Shown here: positions 1 to 10,158 of the stretch, one piece after another | Numbering within the stretch: position 1 is the stretch's first letter | How the letters are laid out: each line of letters begins with the position of its first letter | Source of the DNA: an uncultured Frankineae bacterium | GTDB lineage: Bacteria > Actinomycetota > Actinomycetes > Mycobacteriales > SCTD01 | Assembly: GCA_902805805.1 (NCBI GenBank) | Contig: CADCUE010000152.1 | Location: 1 to 10,158 of the forward strand | DNA length: 10,158 bases | Direction of reading: 5' to 3' | Program-made: the position numbers and the translations under genes | The notes under the pieces: generated by a model | The model's database searches: none | What the model was told of the DNA's origin: nothing | The model's input: only the letters and a program-made list of their open reading frames with translations

Positions 1-1528
1 GGTCGGGCGGCGCGGAACGCCCTGGCGCGGGCGGGAAGCCCTGCGGCAGCGGGGGGAAGCCCTGCGGCAGACCGGTCGGGGCCGCTCCGGGCGAGGCGGC
101 GGGCGGCAGCGCGCGGCTCGGTCCGCCGCCGGCGCGACCCGGTCCCTTCTTGCCCTTCTTGCCGCCGCCGGACGAGCGCTTGGCCTTGCGTCCGCCCGGC
201 AGCCCGGGCAGTCCGGCCATGCCCGCCATGCCGCCCATCTGCTTCATCATCTTCTGGGCGTCGTAGAAGCGGTCGACGAGGTTGTTGACCTCGGTCACGG
301 TGACGCCCGAGCCCTTGGCGATGCGCAGGCGGCGGGAGCCGTTGAGGATCTTGGGCGTCCGGCGCTCCTGCGGCGTCATCGACCGGATGATCGCCGCGAT
401 GCGGTCGAGGTCCTTGTCGTCGACCTGCGCCAGCGCGTCCTTCATCTGCCCCATGCCCGGGAGCATGCCGAGCAGGCTGGACAGCGAGCCCATCTTCTTG
501 ACCTGCACCATCTGCTCGAGGAAGTCCTCGAGGTCGAACTCCTTGCCCTCGATCATCTTGCCGGCCATGCGCTCGGCCGCGCCGGCGTCGAAGGACTTCT
601 CGGCCTGCTCGATGAGCGTCAGCACGTCGCCCATGCCGAGGATCCGCGAGGCCATGCGCTCGGGGTGGAAGACGTCGAAGTCGCCGAGCTTCTCGCCGGT
701 GGAGGCGAACAGGATCGGCTGACCGGTCAGGTGGCGCACCGACAGCGCCGCGCCGCCGCGGGCGTCGCCGTCGAGCTTGGTGAGCACGACACCGGTGAAG
801 CCGACGCCGTCCTGGAAGGCCTGCGCCGTGACGACGGCGTCCTGGCCGATCATCGCGTCGACGACGAACAGCACCTCGTCGGGCTGCACGGCGGCGCGGA
901 TGTCGACGGCCTGCTGCATCATGTCGGCGTCGATGCCGAGACGCCCGGCGGTGTCGACGACGACGACGTCGTGGTTCATCCGGCGGGCGTGCTCCACACC
1001 CGCGCGGGCGGCCTCGACCGGGTCGCCCACGCCGCTGCCCGGGAAGGGCGCGAAGACGTCGACACCGGCCTGGCGCCCGACCACCTGCAGCTGCTGCACG
1101 GCGTTGGGGCGCTGCAGGTCGCAGGCCACCAGCAGGGGCGCGTGACCTGCGCCGCGCAGGTGCTGGGCGAGCTTGCCGGCCAGCGTCGTCTTGCCGGCTC
1201 CCTGCAGACCGGCGAGCATGATCACCGTCGGCGGCGTCTTGGCGAAGCGGAGCAGCCGCGTCTCCCCGCCGAGGATGCCGATGAGCTCCTCGTTGACGAT
1301 CTTGACGACCTGCTGCGCCGGGTTGAGGGCCTGGCTGACCTCCGAACCGCGGGCCCGCTCCTTGACCGCGGCGATGAAGGCCTTGACGACCGGCAGCGCG
1401 ACGTCGGCCTCGAGCAGCGCGATGCGGATCTCACGGGCGGTGGCGTCGATGTCGGCGTCGGACAGCCGGCCCTTGCCGCGCAGGGACGTGAAGACCTTGT
1501 CGAGCCGGTCGGAGAGCGTGTCGAACAT
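1..1528 (-). CDS. ffh: Signal recognition particle GTPase Ffh (3' end outside window)
   Basis: Ffh binds 4.5S RNA and the signal sequences of nascent membrane and secreted proteins, and delivers ribosomes to FtsY at the membrane. The window holds 509 codons with no stop. An N-terminal helical N domain (about residues 1-90) precedes the G domain: P-loop GLQGAGKTT at 107-115, DLQRPNA at 138-143, DTAGRL at 192-197 and TKLDGDARGG at 250-259. The Met-rich M domain follows (about 320-435), with the RNA-binding stretch NGSRRLRIAKGSG at 396-408. After residue 435 the protein runs into a Gly/Pro tail with a basic patch (KKGKKG) and two copies of LPQGFPP. ATG at 1528 is chosen because the protein starts MFDTLSDRL, as family members do; a weak GAGG lies four bases upstream. 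It follows glnD by 81 bases and may be partly co-transcribed. Identification is essentially certain; only the C-terminal end is unseen. Confidence 0.97.
   Translation of the reverse strand, partial: MFDTLSDRLDKVFTSLRGKGRLSDADIDATAREIRIALLEADVALPVVKAFIAAVKERARGSEVSQALNPAQQVVKIVNEELIGILGGETRLLRFAKTPPTVIMLAGLQGAGKTTLAGKLAQHLRGAGHAPLLVACDLQRPNAVQQLQVVGRQAGVDVFAPFPGSGVGDPVEAARAGVEHARRMNHDVVVVDTAGRLGIDADMMQQAVDIRAAVQPDEVLFVVDAMIGQDAVVTAQAFQDGVGFTGVVLTKLDGDARGGAALSVRHLTGQPILFASTGEKLGDFDVFHPERMASRILGMGDVLTLIEQAEKSFDAGAAERMAGKMIEGKEFDLEDFLEQMVQVKKMGSLSSLLGMLPGMGQMKDALAQVDDKDLDRIAAIIRSMTPQERRTPKILNGSRRLRIAKGSGVTVTEVNNLVDRFYDAQKMMKQMGGMAGMAGLPGLPGGRKAKRSSGGGKKGKKGPGRAGGGPSRALPPAASPGAAPTGLPQGFPPLPQGFPPAPGRSAPPD
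33..70. repeat. Two tandem 21-base units inside the ffh tail
   Basis: The 17-base string gggaagccctgcggcag occurs at 33-49 and again at 54-70, an offset of 21 bases. Read on the minus strand it encodes two successive LPQGFPP heptads in the low-complexity tail of Ffh. The in-frame spacing fits a slippage or duplication event tolerated in a disordered tail. Confidence 0.85.
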
Positions 1529-1540
1529 CAGGCCTCGGAA

Positions 1541-1562
1541 GCTCGGGGACGGACCCCCGAGC
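1541..1562 (-). terminator. GC-rich hairpin in the glnD–ffh gap
   Basis: Arms gctcgggg (1541-1548) and ccccgagc (1555-1562) are perfectly complementary and enclose a 6-base loop. The structure lies 13 bases before the ffh start and 48 bases after the glnD stop. No T-run follows on the minus strand, so it is not a textbook intrinsic terminator, though actinobacterial terminators often lack one. It could equally be a leader structure or an mRNA-processing or stability element for ffh. A second, imperfect GC-rich hairpin (1593-1611) covers the end of glnD. Confidence 0.4.
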
Positions 1563-1609
1563 CTAGTGCCCGAGGACCTGCCGCCCGGAGCGAGCCCGCG
1601 CCGGCGGGG

Positions 1610-3904
1610 CTAGGTCCCGAGGGCGGCCAGGACCTGCTCGCGGAGGCGGTCCCGCAGACCCTGGTCGCGCAGCGGCAGCCCGTCGGGGCCGACCAGGTAG
1701 AACGCGTCGACGGCGTCGGCGCCCAGCGTCGAGACGTGGGCCGTCCGCACGTCGAGCCCGCAGCCCGCGATGGCCGTGGTGATCCGGTGCAGCACCCCCA
1801 GCGCGTCCGGCGCCCGGACCTCGAGGACCGTCGCCGACTCCGACGCTGCGTCGACCAGCTCGGCGGAGGGCGGCGCAGCCGGCAGAGCCGTCCGCGGGCG
1901 GTACGCCGCCTCGCGCGAGGCCAGGACCTGCTCGAGGGCGAGCTCGCCGTCGAGGGCGCGGCGCAGGTCGTCGCGGACGACCGCCCAGTCCGGCAGCGAG
2001 CCGAAGCGCGGCGCGACCCGGCACACCACGACGCTCGTCGTCCCGTGGCCGAAGGCCGACGCCGAGCGGACGTCGAGCCGGTGCAGCGCGAGGGCGCCGG
2101 TCACGATGGACAGCAGCCCCGGCCGGTCGGGCGCCACCACCGTCACCTCGTCGTCCGAGGCGGCCAGGGCGTACGCGCCGGCCTCGACCAGGGCGAGCTG
2201 CCAGTCGGCCAGCGGCGCCGGGGCCGGCGGCGGCGACCCGGCCAGCAGCGCCGCCGTGCGCCGGACGAGCGCCTGCACCAGGGCGGCCTTCCACGACGAC
2301 CAGGCGGCCGGGCCGGTCGCCGCGGAGTCGGCCTCGGTCAGGGCGTGCAGCAGCTCCAGCACCTCGGCCGATCCGACGGCGTCCGCCACGGCGCGGGCCG
2401 TGGCCGGGTCGTCGAGGTCGCGGCGGGTGGCGGCGTCCGGCAGCAGCAGGTGGTGCTCGACGAGGGCGACGAGGACGTCGACGTCGTCGGGCGGCAGCCC
2501 CAGGCGCGGCGCGAGCCCCGCCACGACGCGCATCCCGACGAGCGTGTGGTCGCCGGGCAGGCCCTTGCCGAGGTCGTGGAACAGCGCTGCGAGCAGCAGC
2601 AGGTCCGGTCGGGAGACGCGCCGGGTGAGCGTCGCCGCAGCGGCCGCCGCCTCCACGAGGTGCCGGTCGACGGTGTAGCGGTGGTAGCTGTTGCGCTGCG
2701 GCTTGCTGCGCACCGATGCCCACTCCGGCAGCAGGGCGAGCAGCAGCCCGGCCTGGTCGAGGGCCTCGACGACGCGGACAGCCGGGAGGCCCGCCGCGAG
2801 CATGCCGACGAAGGCGTCCAGCGCCGGCCGGGGCCAGGGCACCGGCAGCGGCGGGCACTCGGCGGCCAGCCGGCTCAGGGTGTGCGGCGAGATCGGCAGG
2901 TCCGCCCACGCGGCGGCCTGCGCCACGCGCAGCGGCAGCACCGGGTCGGCTGCCGGGGTCGCGTCGCGGGCCAGCACCACCTCGCCGTCCTGCTCGACGA
3001 CGTCGTCGGCGAGCGGACGCCGGTCCGGGCGGGTGATCGTCCGGCGTCCGAACAGCCGACGGGCAGGGGGCGGTCGCAGCCGCCGCCAGGTGGTGTCGCC
3101 GGCGTACGCCACGGTGCGGGCGGCCGCGGCGACGTCGGCCATCAGGTGGTCGGCGTCCCGGTGGCCCAGCGCGACGGCGACCGCGTCCTGCTCCTGCAGC
3201 AGCAGCCGGTCGACGACGCGGCGCCCGCTGCCGGCCGTGCGCCGGTGCAGCTCTCCCCGCACGTCGAGCAGCACCTCCAGCGCGGCCCGCACTCCGGCGT
3301 CCGGCGGGTCCGCGACCTGCGCCGCGGCGAGGGCCTGCAGGGCGTGGACGTCGCGCAGCCCGCCGCGGGCGTTCTTCAGGTCCGGTTCGAGCAGGAAGGC
3401 CACCTCGCCCTCGGTGCGGGCGCGCTCGGCGACGGCGGCGCGCAGCTCGGGCAGCCGGCGGGCGCTGCCGGCGCGCCAGGCGGCCCGGGTGCGGGTGAGC
3501 AGCTCCGTCGACAGCTGGGCGTCCCCCGCGACGTGACGGGCGTCCAGCAGCCCGAGGGCCGCCTTGAGGTCCTCGGCCGCCACGGCCAGCGCCTGCTCGA
3601 CGGTGCGGACCGCGTGGTCGAGCCCGACGCCGCTGTCCCACACCGGGTACCACAGGGCGTCCGCCACCACGGCGACGTCGCGGCGGCCGGTGTGGACGAG
3701 GAGCAGGTCCAGATCGCTGCCCGGCGCCAGCTCCCGCCGGCCCAGTCCCCCGACCGCGACCAGGGCGACGCCCGGTCCGGGGTCGCCGAGCAGGTCGGCC
3801 AGCCACCCGTCGTACAGCTCGCCGAGAGCCGAGCGGAGCCGGGCGCCGGTCAGCGTCGCGTCCGCCAGCAGGGCGGCGCGCTGCTCCTTCACCGAGGCCG
3901 TCAC
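1610..3904 (-). CDS. glnD: PII nucleotidyltransferase / HD / ACT regulator GlnD
   Basis: GlnD senses glutamine and modifies or de-modifies PII. In studied Actinobacteria (Corynebacterium, Streptomyces) it adenylylates GlnK on Tyr51 instead of uridylylating it. Counting from GTG 3904 the protein has 764 residues. The nucleotidyltransferase motif GGLGRRELAPGSDLDL is at 52-67, with the Asp pair D64/D66. The family stretch EPDLKNARGGLRDVH is at 173-187, followed by NSYHRYTVDRH at 405-415. The HD phosphohydrolase domain has FHDLGKG at 442-448. Two C-terminal ACT domains, probably glutamine-binding, begin near 586 and 692. It is last in amtB–glnK1–glnK2–glnD, 61 bases after glnK2. The start is uncertain: in-frame GTGs lie at 3943, 3904 and 3892, none with a clear Shine-Dalgarno sequence, and a strong hairpin sits just upstream of 3904. 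The length is slightly below the roughly 800-890 residues of well-known homologues, mostly at the N-terminus. Confidence 0.95.
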   Translation of the reverse strand: MTASVKEQRAALLADATLTGARLRSALGELYDGWLADLLGDPGPGVALVAVGGLGRRELAPGSDLDLLLVHTGRRDVAVVADALWYPVWDSGVGLDHAVRTVEQALAVAAEDLKAALGLLDARHVAGDAQLSTELLTRTRAAWRAGSARRLPELRAAVAERARTEGEVAFLLEPDLKNARGGLRDVHALQALAAAQVADPPDAGVRAALEVLLDVRGELHRRTAGSGRRVVDRLLLQEQDAVAVALGHRDADHLMADVAAAARTVAYAGDTTWRRLRPPPARRLFGRRTITRPDRRPLADDVVEQDGEVVLARDATPAADPVLPLRVAQAAAWADLPISPHTLSRLAAECPPLPVPWPRPALDAFVGMLAAGLPAVRVVEALDQAGLLLALLPEWASVRSKPQRNSYHRYTVDRHLVEAAAAAATLTRRVSRPDLLLLAALFHDLGKGLPGDHTLVGMRVVAGLAPRLGLPPDDVDVLVALVEHHLLLPDAATRRDLDDPATARAVADAVGSAEVLELLHALTEADSAATGPAAWSSWKAALVQALVRRTAALLAGSPPPAPAPLADWQLALVEAGAYALAASDDEVTVVAPDRPGLLSIVTGALALHRLDVRSASAFGHGTTSVVVCRVAPRFGSLPDWAVVRDDLRRALDGELALEQVLASREAAYRPRTALPAAPPSAELVDAASESATVLEVRAPDALGVLHRITTAIAGCGLDVRTAHVSTLGADAVDAFYLVGPDGLPLRDQGLRDRLREQVLAALGT

Positions 3905-3913
3905 GGCACGGGA

Positions 3914-3951
3914 CGGCGGGCGTGCCCAGCGTCGACTGCGCACGCCCGCCG
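3914..3951 (-). promoter_or_regulatory. 12-bp perfect hairpin between glnK2 and glnD
   Basis: Arms cggcgggcgtgc (3914-3925) and gcacgcccgccg (3940-3951) pair perfectly; the 14-base loop could add three more pairs after a C-C mismatch. It fills most of the 61-base gap and ends nine bases before the likely glnD GTG at 3904, where a Shine-Dalgarno sequence would be expected. With no T-run after it, the most natural readings are partial termination or attenuation, or an mRNA element that keeps glnD expression below that of amtB and glnK. It could also mean that the true start is inside the gap (GTG at 3943). Confidence 0.5.
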
Positions 3952-3965
3952 GGCGGTCCCCGCGC

Positions 3966-6877
<2,912 letters not shown>

Positions 6878-6890
6878 GCCGGAGCGGCTG

Positions 6891-8117
6891 CTACAGGGCG
6901 ATCTCGTCGCCCAGCAGGGCGTCGGCGAAGGCCTCCGGCTCGAAGGGCGCCAGGTCGTCCGGCCCCTCACCGAGGCCGATGAGCTTGACCGGGATCCCGA
7001 GCTCGCGCTGCACGGCCACGACGATCCCGCCCTTGGCCGTGCCGTCCAGCTTGGTCAGGACGATGCCGGTGACCGTGACGGCCGAGGTGAAGACCCGGGC
7101 CTGCACGACGCCGTTCTGGCCCGTCGTCGCGTCGAGCACCAGCAGCGTCTCGTCCACCGGGCCGTGCTTCTCCACGACCCGCTTGACCTTGCCGAGCTCG
7201 TCCATCAGACCGGCCTTGGTGTGCAGGCGTCCGGCGGTGTCGACCAGGACGGTGTCGACCCCGTCGGCCTTGCCCCGGGCGACGGCGTCGAAGGCGACGC
7301 TGGCCGGGTCACCGCCCTCGGGGCCGCGCACGGTGCTCGCGCCCACCCGGTCGCCCCAGGTCTGCAGCTGGTCGGCGGCGGCGGCGCGGAACGTGTCAGC
7401 CGCCCCGAGCACGACCGAGCGGCCGTCCGCGACCAGCACGCGGGCCAGCTTGCCGCAGGTCGTCGTCTTGCCGGTGCCGTTGACGCCCACCACGAGCACG
7501 ACGGCCGGCATCCCGTCCTCGTGCGGGAGGGTGCGCAGGCTCCGGTCGACGTCCGGACCGATCGACCGGACGAGCTCCTCGCGCAGGAGCGGCCGCAGCT
7601 CGCTGAGGCTGCGCACCCCGTCCACCCGCACGCGCGTGCGCAGCCGCGTGACCAGCTCGGTGGTGGCCGCGACCCCCATGTCCGCGGCCAGCAGGGTGTC
7701 CTCCACCTCCTCCCAGGTGTCCTCGTCCAGGACGTCGCGGGACAGCAGCGTGAACAGCCCCCGGCCGAGCGTGGACTGCGAGCGCGCCAGCCGGGCGCGC
7801 AGGCGGTGCAGCCGGCCCGCCGTGGGCTCGGGGACCTCGAGGACCGGGCCGACGACCTGCGGCTGCTCGCCGAGCAGATGCGCGTCGTCCGGCAGGTCGA
7901 CGACCTCCACGCTGCGCAGCGGGGTGTCCCGGGGGACCTCCGCGTCGTCCCCGGTCCCCGGCCGGTAGTCGACCCCGGGGCGGGGCGCACCGACCTTGGT
8001 GGAGGACGCGCCCGGCGAGCGGGGGGTCCGCCGCGCGCCGCGACCGCTCACGAGCGCCACGACGGCGACGACGGTCAGGACCAGGATGGCGACCAGCAGG
8101 CCGAGGAGGTCTCCCAC
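6891..8117 (-). CDS. ftsY: Signal recognition particle receptor FtsY
   Basis: FtsY is the membrane-associated SRP-family GTPase that pairs with Ffh to hand ribosome–nascent chains to the translocon. From GTG 8117 it has 408 residues. One hydrophobic segment (about 4-24, LLGLLVAILVLTVVAVVALV) anchors it, followed by a Pro/Arg-rich linker of about 75 residues in place of the long acidic A domain of E. coli. The N domain begins near 100. The G domain has P-loop GVNGTGKTTT at 211-220, DTFRAAA at 241-247, DTAGRL at 293-298 and TKLDGTAKGG at 355-364. The start was chosen because it places the membrane segment at the N-terminus; it has no clear Shine-Dalgarno sequence. Only 35 bases separate it from the divergent lipoprotein gene. 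In related genomes ftsY usually follows smc directly on the same strand; here an opposite-strand gene intervenes, so ftsY needs its own promoter. Confidence 0.95.
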   Translation of the reverse strand: MGDLLGLLVAILVLTVVAVVALVSGRGARRTPRSPGASSTKVGAPRPGVDYRPGTGDDAEVPRDTPLRSVEVVDLPDDAHLLGEQPQVVGPVLEVPEPTAGRLHRLRARLARSQSTLGRGLFTLLSRDVLDEDTWEEVEDTLLAADMGVAATTELVTRLRTRVRVDGVRSLSELRPLLREELVRSIGPDVDRSLRTLPHEDGMPAVVLVVGVNGTGKTTTCGKLARVLVADGRSVVLGAADTFRAAAADQLQTWGDRVGASTVRGPEGGDPASVAFDAVARGKADGVDTVLVDTAGRLHTKAGLMDELGKVKRVVEKHGPVDETLLVLDATTGQNGVVQARVFTSAVTVTGIVLTKLDGTAKGGIVVAVQRELGIPVKLIGLGEGPDDLAPFEPEAFADALLGDEIAL

Positions 8118-8152
8118 GGCGACAGGTCTACCAGCGTGCTTGGCTGGAGAGC

Positions 8153-8971
8153 GTGCAGGGGAGGGCGCACCGCGGCCGGGGGCGAGCCACCGGGCTGCTG
8201 CTCGCCGCACTGGTCGCCGGCTGCGCAGCCGAGCCGCCGCCGCCCGGTCTGGGGGTGCGGATCGAGCAGTCCCGCGACAACGAGAACCGCCACCTGCTGC
8301 AGGTCGTGCTCACCAACGACGGGCCCGAGCCGGTCGACGTGGTGCACCTGCAGCTGCGGGCCCCCGGCTTCGTCGACGTGCCGCCGACGGTGCGCTCGGA
8401 CGTGGTCCGCACCGGTCAGCGCACCGCCTTCCCCGTGGCGTACGGCGCTGCCGACTGCGGCGAGCGGGGCGCCACGCGGGTGCTGCTCGGCTACCGCGCC
8501 GGAGGGGAGCTGCGGGAGGCCGAGCTCGCCGTGCCCCCGGACGATCCGCTGCTGCCCCGCCTGCACGCCCGCGAGTGCGCGCTCGCCGAGCTCGCACGGA
8601 CGGCCCGCATCGCGTTCGCGCCGGGATGGCGGCGGGAGGGGGACGCCGCGGTCGGCGAGCTGGTCGTGCGACGGCGGTCCGGCCGCGAGCCCGTCACGCT
8701 GACCTCGCTGGAGGGCACCGTGGTCTTCACGCTGCGCACCCACACGCCGCTGCCCGTGCGGCTCGAGCAGCGCGAGGTCACCGTCGGAGTCCGCGTGACG
8801 GCGTCGAGGTGCGACGCGCACGCCCTGATCGAGAGCAAGCGCAGCTACGACTTCCCCTGGTACGCCGCCCTCGGCCCGGCCGAGCCGCTGTACGGCACGG
8901 CTCGCCCGGACGCGGCCGGACGAGCCGTGCTGGAGGAGCTCCTGCTCGACACCTGCCGACCGGCGGCGTAG
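8153..8971 (+). CDS. Putative secreted lipoprotein of unknown function
   Basis: I do not recognise a family for this 272-residue protein. The N-terminus has a basic region (RAHRGRGRAT), a short hydrophobic stretch (LLLAALVA) and a lipobox LVAGC with Cys24, so it is probably lipidated and held on the outer face of the membrane. The mature part looks beta-rich, with alternating hydrophobic residues such as HLLQVVLTNDGPEPVDVVHLQL (47-68), reminiscent of an immunoglobulin-like or DUF-type extracellular fold; that is a guess. Four further Cys (102, 142, 220, 268) could form two disulfides, consistent with export. The GTG start at 8153 has GGAG three bases upstream. It diverges from ftsY across 35 bases and converges on smc with no gap between stop codons. 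Codon use resembles its neighbours, so there is no sign of recent transfer. Confidence 0.85.
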   Translation: MQGRAHRGRGRATGLLLAALVAGCAAEPPPPGLGVRIEQSRDNENRHLLQVVLTNDGPEPVDVVHLQLRAPGFVDVPPTVRSDVVRTGQRTAFPVAYGAADCGERGATRVLLGYRAGGELREAELAVPPDDPLLPRLHARECALAELARTARIAFAPGWRREGDAAVGELVVRRRSGREPVTLTSLEGTVVFTLRTHTPLPVRLEQREVTVGVRVTASRCDAHALIESKRSYDFPWYAALGPAEPLYGTARPDAAGRAVLEELLLDTCRPAA

Positions 8972-8983
8972 CTACAGCGCCGG
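8960..8983. terminator. Short inverted repeat spanning the abutting stop codons
   Basis: Arms ccggcg (8960-8965) and cgccgg (8978-8983) flank a 12-base loop holding both convergent stop codons. The loop includes the 8-base palindrome gtagctac (8968-8975). A 6-bp stem without T-runs is weak, so a role as a bidirectional terminator is only a possibility; chance is a realistic alternative in such GC-rich DNA. Confidence 0.3.
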
Positions 8984-10158
8984 GACCTGCTCTGACTCGC
9001 GCAGCCGCTGGCTGACGACGGCGGAGATCCCGTCGCCCCGCATCGTCACGCCGTAGAGAGCGTCGGCGATCTCCATGGTCCGCTTCTGGTGCGTGATGAC
9101 GATGAGCTGGCTGGCGCCCCGCAGCTCGCTGAGCAGCTCCAGCAGCCGCCCGAGGTTGCGGTCGTCCAGTGCGGCCTCCACCTCGTCCATCACGTAGAAC
9201 GGCGAGGGCCGGGCGCGGAACAGCGCCACGAGGAAGGCGATGGCCGTCAGCGACCGCTCCCCGCCCGACAGCAGCGACAGCCGCGACACCTTCTTGCCGG
9301 CCGGCCGCGCCAGCACCTCGATGCCACTGGTCAGCAGGTCGTCGGGGTCGGTCAGCACGAGCGTGCCCTCGCCGCCCGGGAACAGGGTCGCGAAGACGTG
9401 CCCGAACTCCCGGGCGGTGTCGGCGAAGGCGGCGGCGAAGACGTCGGTGATGCGTGCGTCGACGTCGCGGACGATGTCCAGCAGGTCGCGACGCGTCGTC
9501 CGGAGGTCCTCGAGCTGGGTCGCGAGGAACGCCGAGCGCTCCTCGAGCGCGGCGTACTCCTCGAGCGCGAGCGGGTTGACCTTGCCGAGCAGCGCGAGGG
9601 CCCGCTCGGCGGCGGCGGCCCGCTTCTCCTGCGACGCCCGGTCGTACGCCGTGGCGGGTGCGTGCTCGTCGGACGTGCCGTCCTCGGCCACGGCGGGGAC
9701 GGGGACCTGCGGGCCGTACGACGTCAGCAGGTCGTCCAGCGGCACGCCCCACTCCGACAGCGCACGCTGCTCGAGCGCCTCCAGGCGCAGCCGCTGCTCG
9801 GCGCGCGCGACCTCGTCCCGGTGCACCGCGTCGGTGAGCCGGTCGAGCTCGGCCGACAGCTCCCGGGTGCGCGCCCGCAGCGCGACGAGCTCCTCCTCGC
9901 TCCGGGTGCGGGCCTGTGCTGCGGCCTCCCGCTCCGCGGCGGCGGTGGTGAGGGAGTCGGCCAGCCGGCGCAGCGTCTCCTGCGCCGCCTCGGCGACCTC
10001 GACCGCCACGACCGCTCCGCGCGAGCGGCGGGCGGCGACCTGGGCCATCCGCTCACGGGCGGCGCGCTCCTGCCGCGCGGTGCGCTCCAGCGCCTCGGCC
10101 CGTCCGGCCAGCGCCCGCGCCCGCTCCTCACCGGTCCGCACCGCGAGACGCGCCTCCA
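8972..10158 (-). CDS. smc: Chromosome segregation ATPase Smc, C-terminal part (5' end outside window)
   Basis: Smc dimers compact and segregate the chromosome together with ScpA/ScpB. The window contains the last 394 complete codons. The upstream part (about 9750-10156) is an Arg/Glu/Ala-rich coiled coil. A short Pro/acidic break follows (WGVPLDDLL and PQVPVPAVAEDG, about 9650-9755), then more coil with the family stretch KVNPLALEEYAALEER (about 9535-9585). The C-terminal ATPase head has ABC signature LSGGERS (9251-9271), Walker B FYVMDE (9182-9199), a D-loop in EAALDD, and the switch histidine in VITHQKRTME (about 9075-9104). The GTG at 10141 is not a start: the frame continues open to the window edge as EARLA, which fits Smc coiled coil. 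The stop TAG directly abuts the stop of the convergent lipoprotein gene. Confidence 0.97.
   Translation of the reverse strand, partial: EARLAVRTGEERARALAGRAEALERTARQERAARERMAQVAARRSRGAVVAVEVAEAAQETLRRLADSLTTAAAEREAAAQARTRSEEELVALRARTRELSAELDRLTDAVHRDEVARAEQRLRLEALEQRALSEWGVPLDDLLTSYGPQVPVPAVAEDGTSDEHAPATAYDRASQEKRAAAAERALALLGKVNPLALEEYAALEERSAFLATQLEDLRTTRRDLLDIVRDVDARITDVFAAAFADTAREFGHVFATLFPGGEGTLVLTDPDDLLTSGIEVLARPAGKKVSRLSLLSGGERSLTAIAFLVALFRARPSPFYVMDEVEAALDDRNLGRLLELLSELRGASQLIVITHQKRTMEIADALYGVTMRGDGISAVVSQRLRESEQVPAL

Noticed and set aside
1563..3806. A second minus-strand frame of 747 codons inside glnD
   Set aside because: The glnD frame carries the nucleotidyltransferase, HD and ACT motifs; this frame gives only Arg/Ala/Gly/Pro-rich sequence.
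8118..8152. A leaderless promoter for ftsY (TAGACC seven bases before GTG 8117)
   Set aside because: The hexamer lacks the conserved final T of TAnnnT, so the evidence is too weak to annotate.
8972..10141. A short stand-alone gene starting at GTG 10141
   Set aside because: The frame stays open to the window edge and encodes Smc coiled coil upstream of that GTG, so this is the C-terminal part of a longer smc.

Overview
The window is very GC-rich (estimated by eye at well over 70%), with almost every third codon position G or C, several GTG starts and short intergenic gaps. With the gene order smc – ftsY – amtB – glnK – glnD – ffh, this points to a high-GC actinobacterium. The general look fits Geodermatophilales or a relative, but that placement is inference. 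The same order of core genes is familiar from Streptomyces and other Actinobacteria, so the backbone is a conserved chromosomal housekeeping region, not a mobile island.

Layout, left to right. Positions 1-1528 (minus) hold ffh, the signal recognition particle GTPase, cut at the window edge within a Gly/Pro/Lys-rich tail. Positions 1610-6068 (minus) hold a nitrogen-sensing operon read right to left: amtB, two tandem PII genes (here glnK1 and glnK2) and glnD. amtB and glnK1 overlap by one base, glnK2 follows glnK1 by 19 bases, and glnD follows after a 61-base gap containing a strong hairpin. Positions 6069-6201 are a divergent control region with three GTTTC repeats that look like GlnR binding half-sites. 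Positions 6202-6780 (plus) encode a small SAM-dependent methyltransferase, apparently from a leaderless mRNA. Positions 6781-6890 hold a long inverted repeat between convergent genes. Positions 6891-8117 (minus) are ftsY, the SRP receptor. Positions 8153-8971 (plus) encode an unrecognised lipoprotein. Positions 8972-10158 (minus) are the C-terminal part of smc, whose stop codon abuts that of the lipoprotein gene.

How the genes work together. AmtB imports ammonium, PII proteins sense 2-oxoglutarate/ATP/ADP and can dock on AmtB, and GlnD modifies PII according to glutamine status. The GlnR-like sites would switch the set on under nitrogen limitation. Ffh and FtsY are the two partner GTPases of co-translational membrane targeting, and Smc organises the chromosome. 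The methyltransferase and the lipoprotein are the accessory insertions, both on the opposite strand.

I see no IS element, phage gene, CRISPR array, tRNA or rRNA, and no evidence for a wholly new multi-gene system. The points most worth a second look are the GlnR-like triple repeat shared with the methyltransferase promoter, the duplicated PII gene, the 20-base inverted repeat after the methyltransferase, and the unknown lipoprotein.
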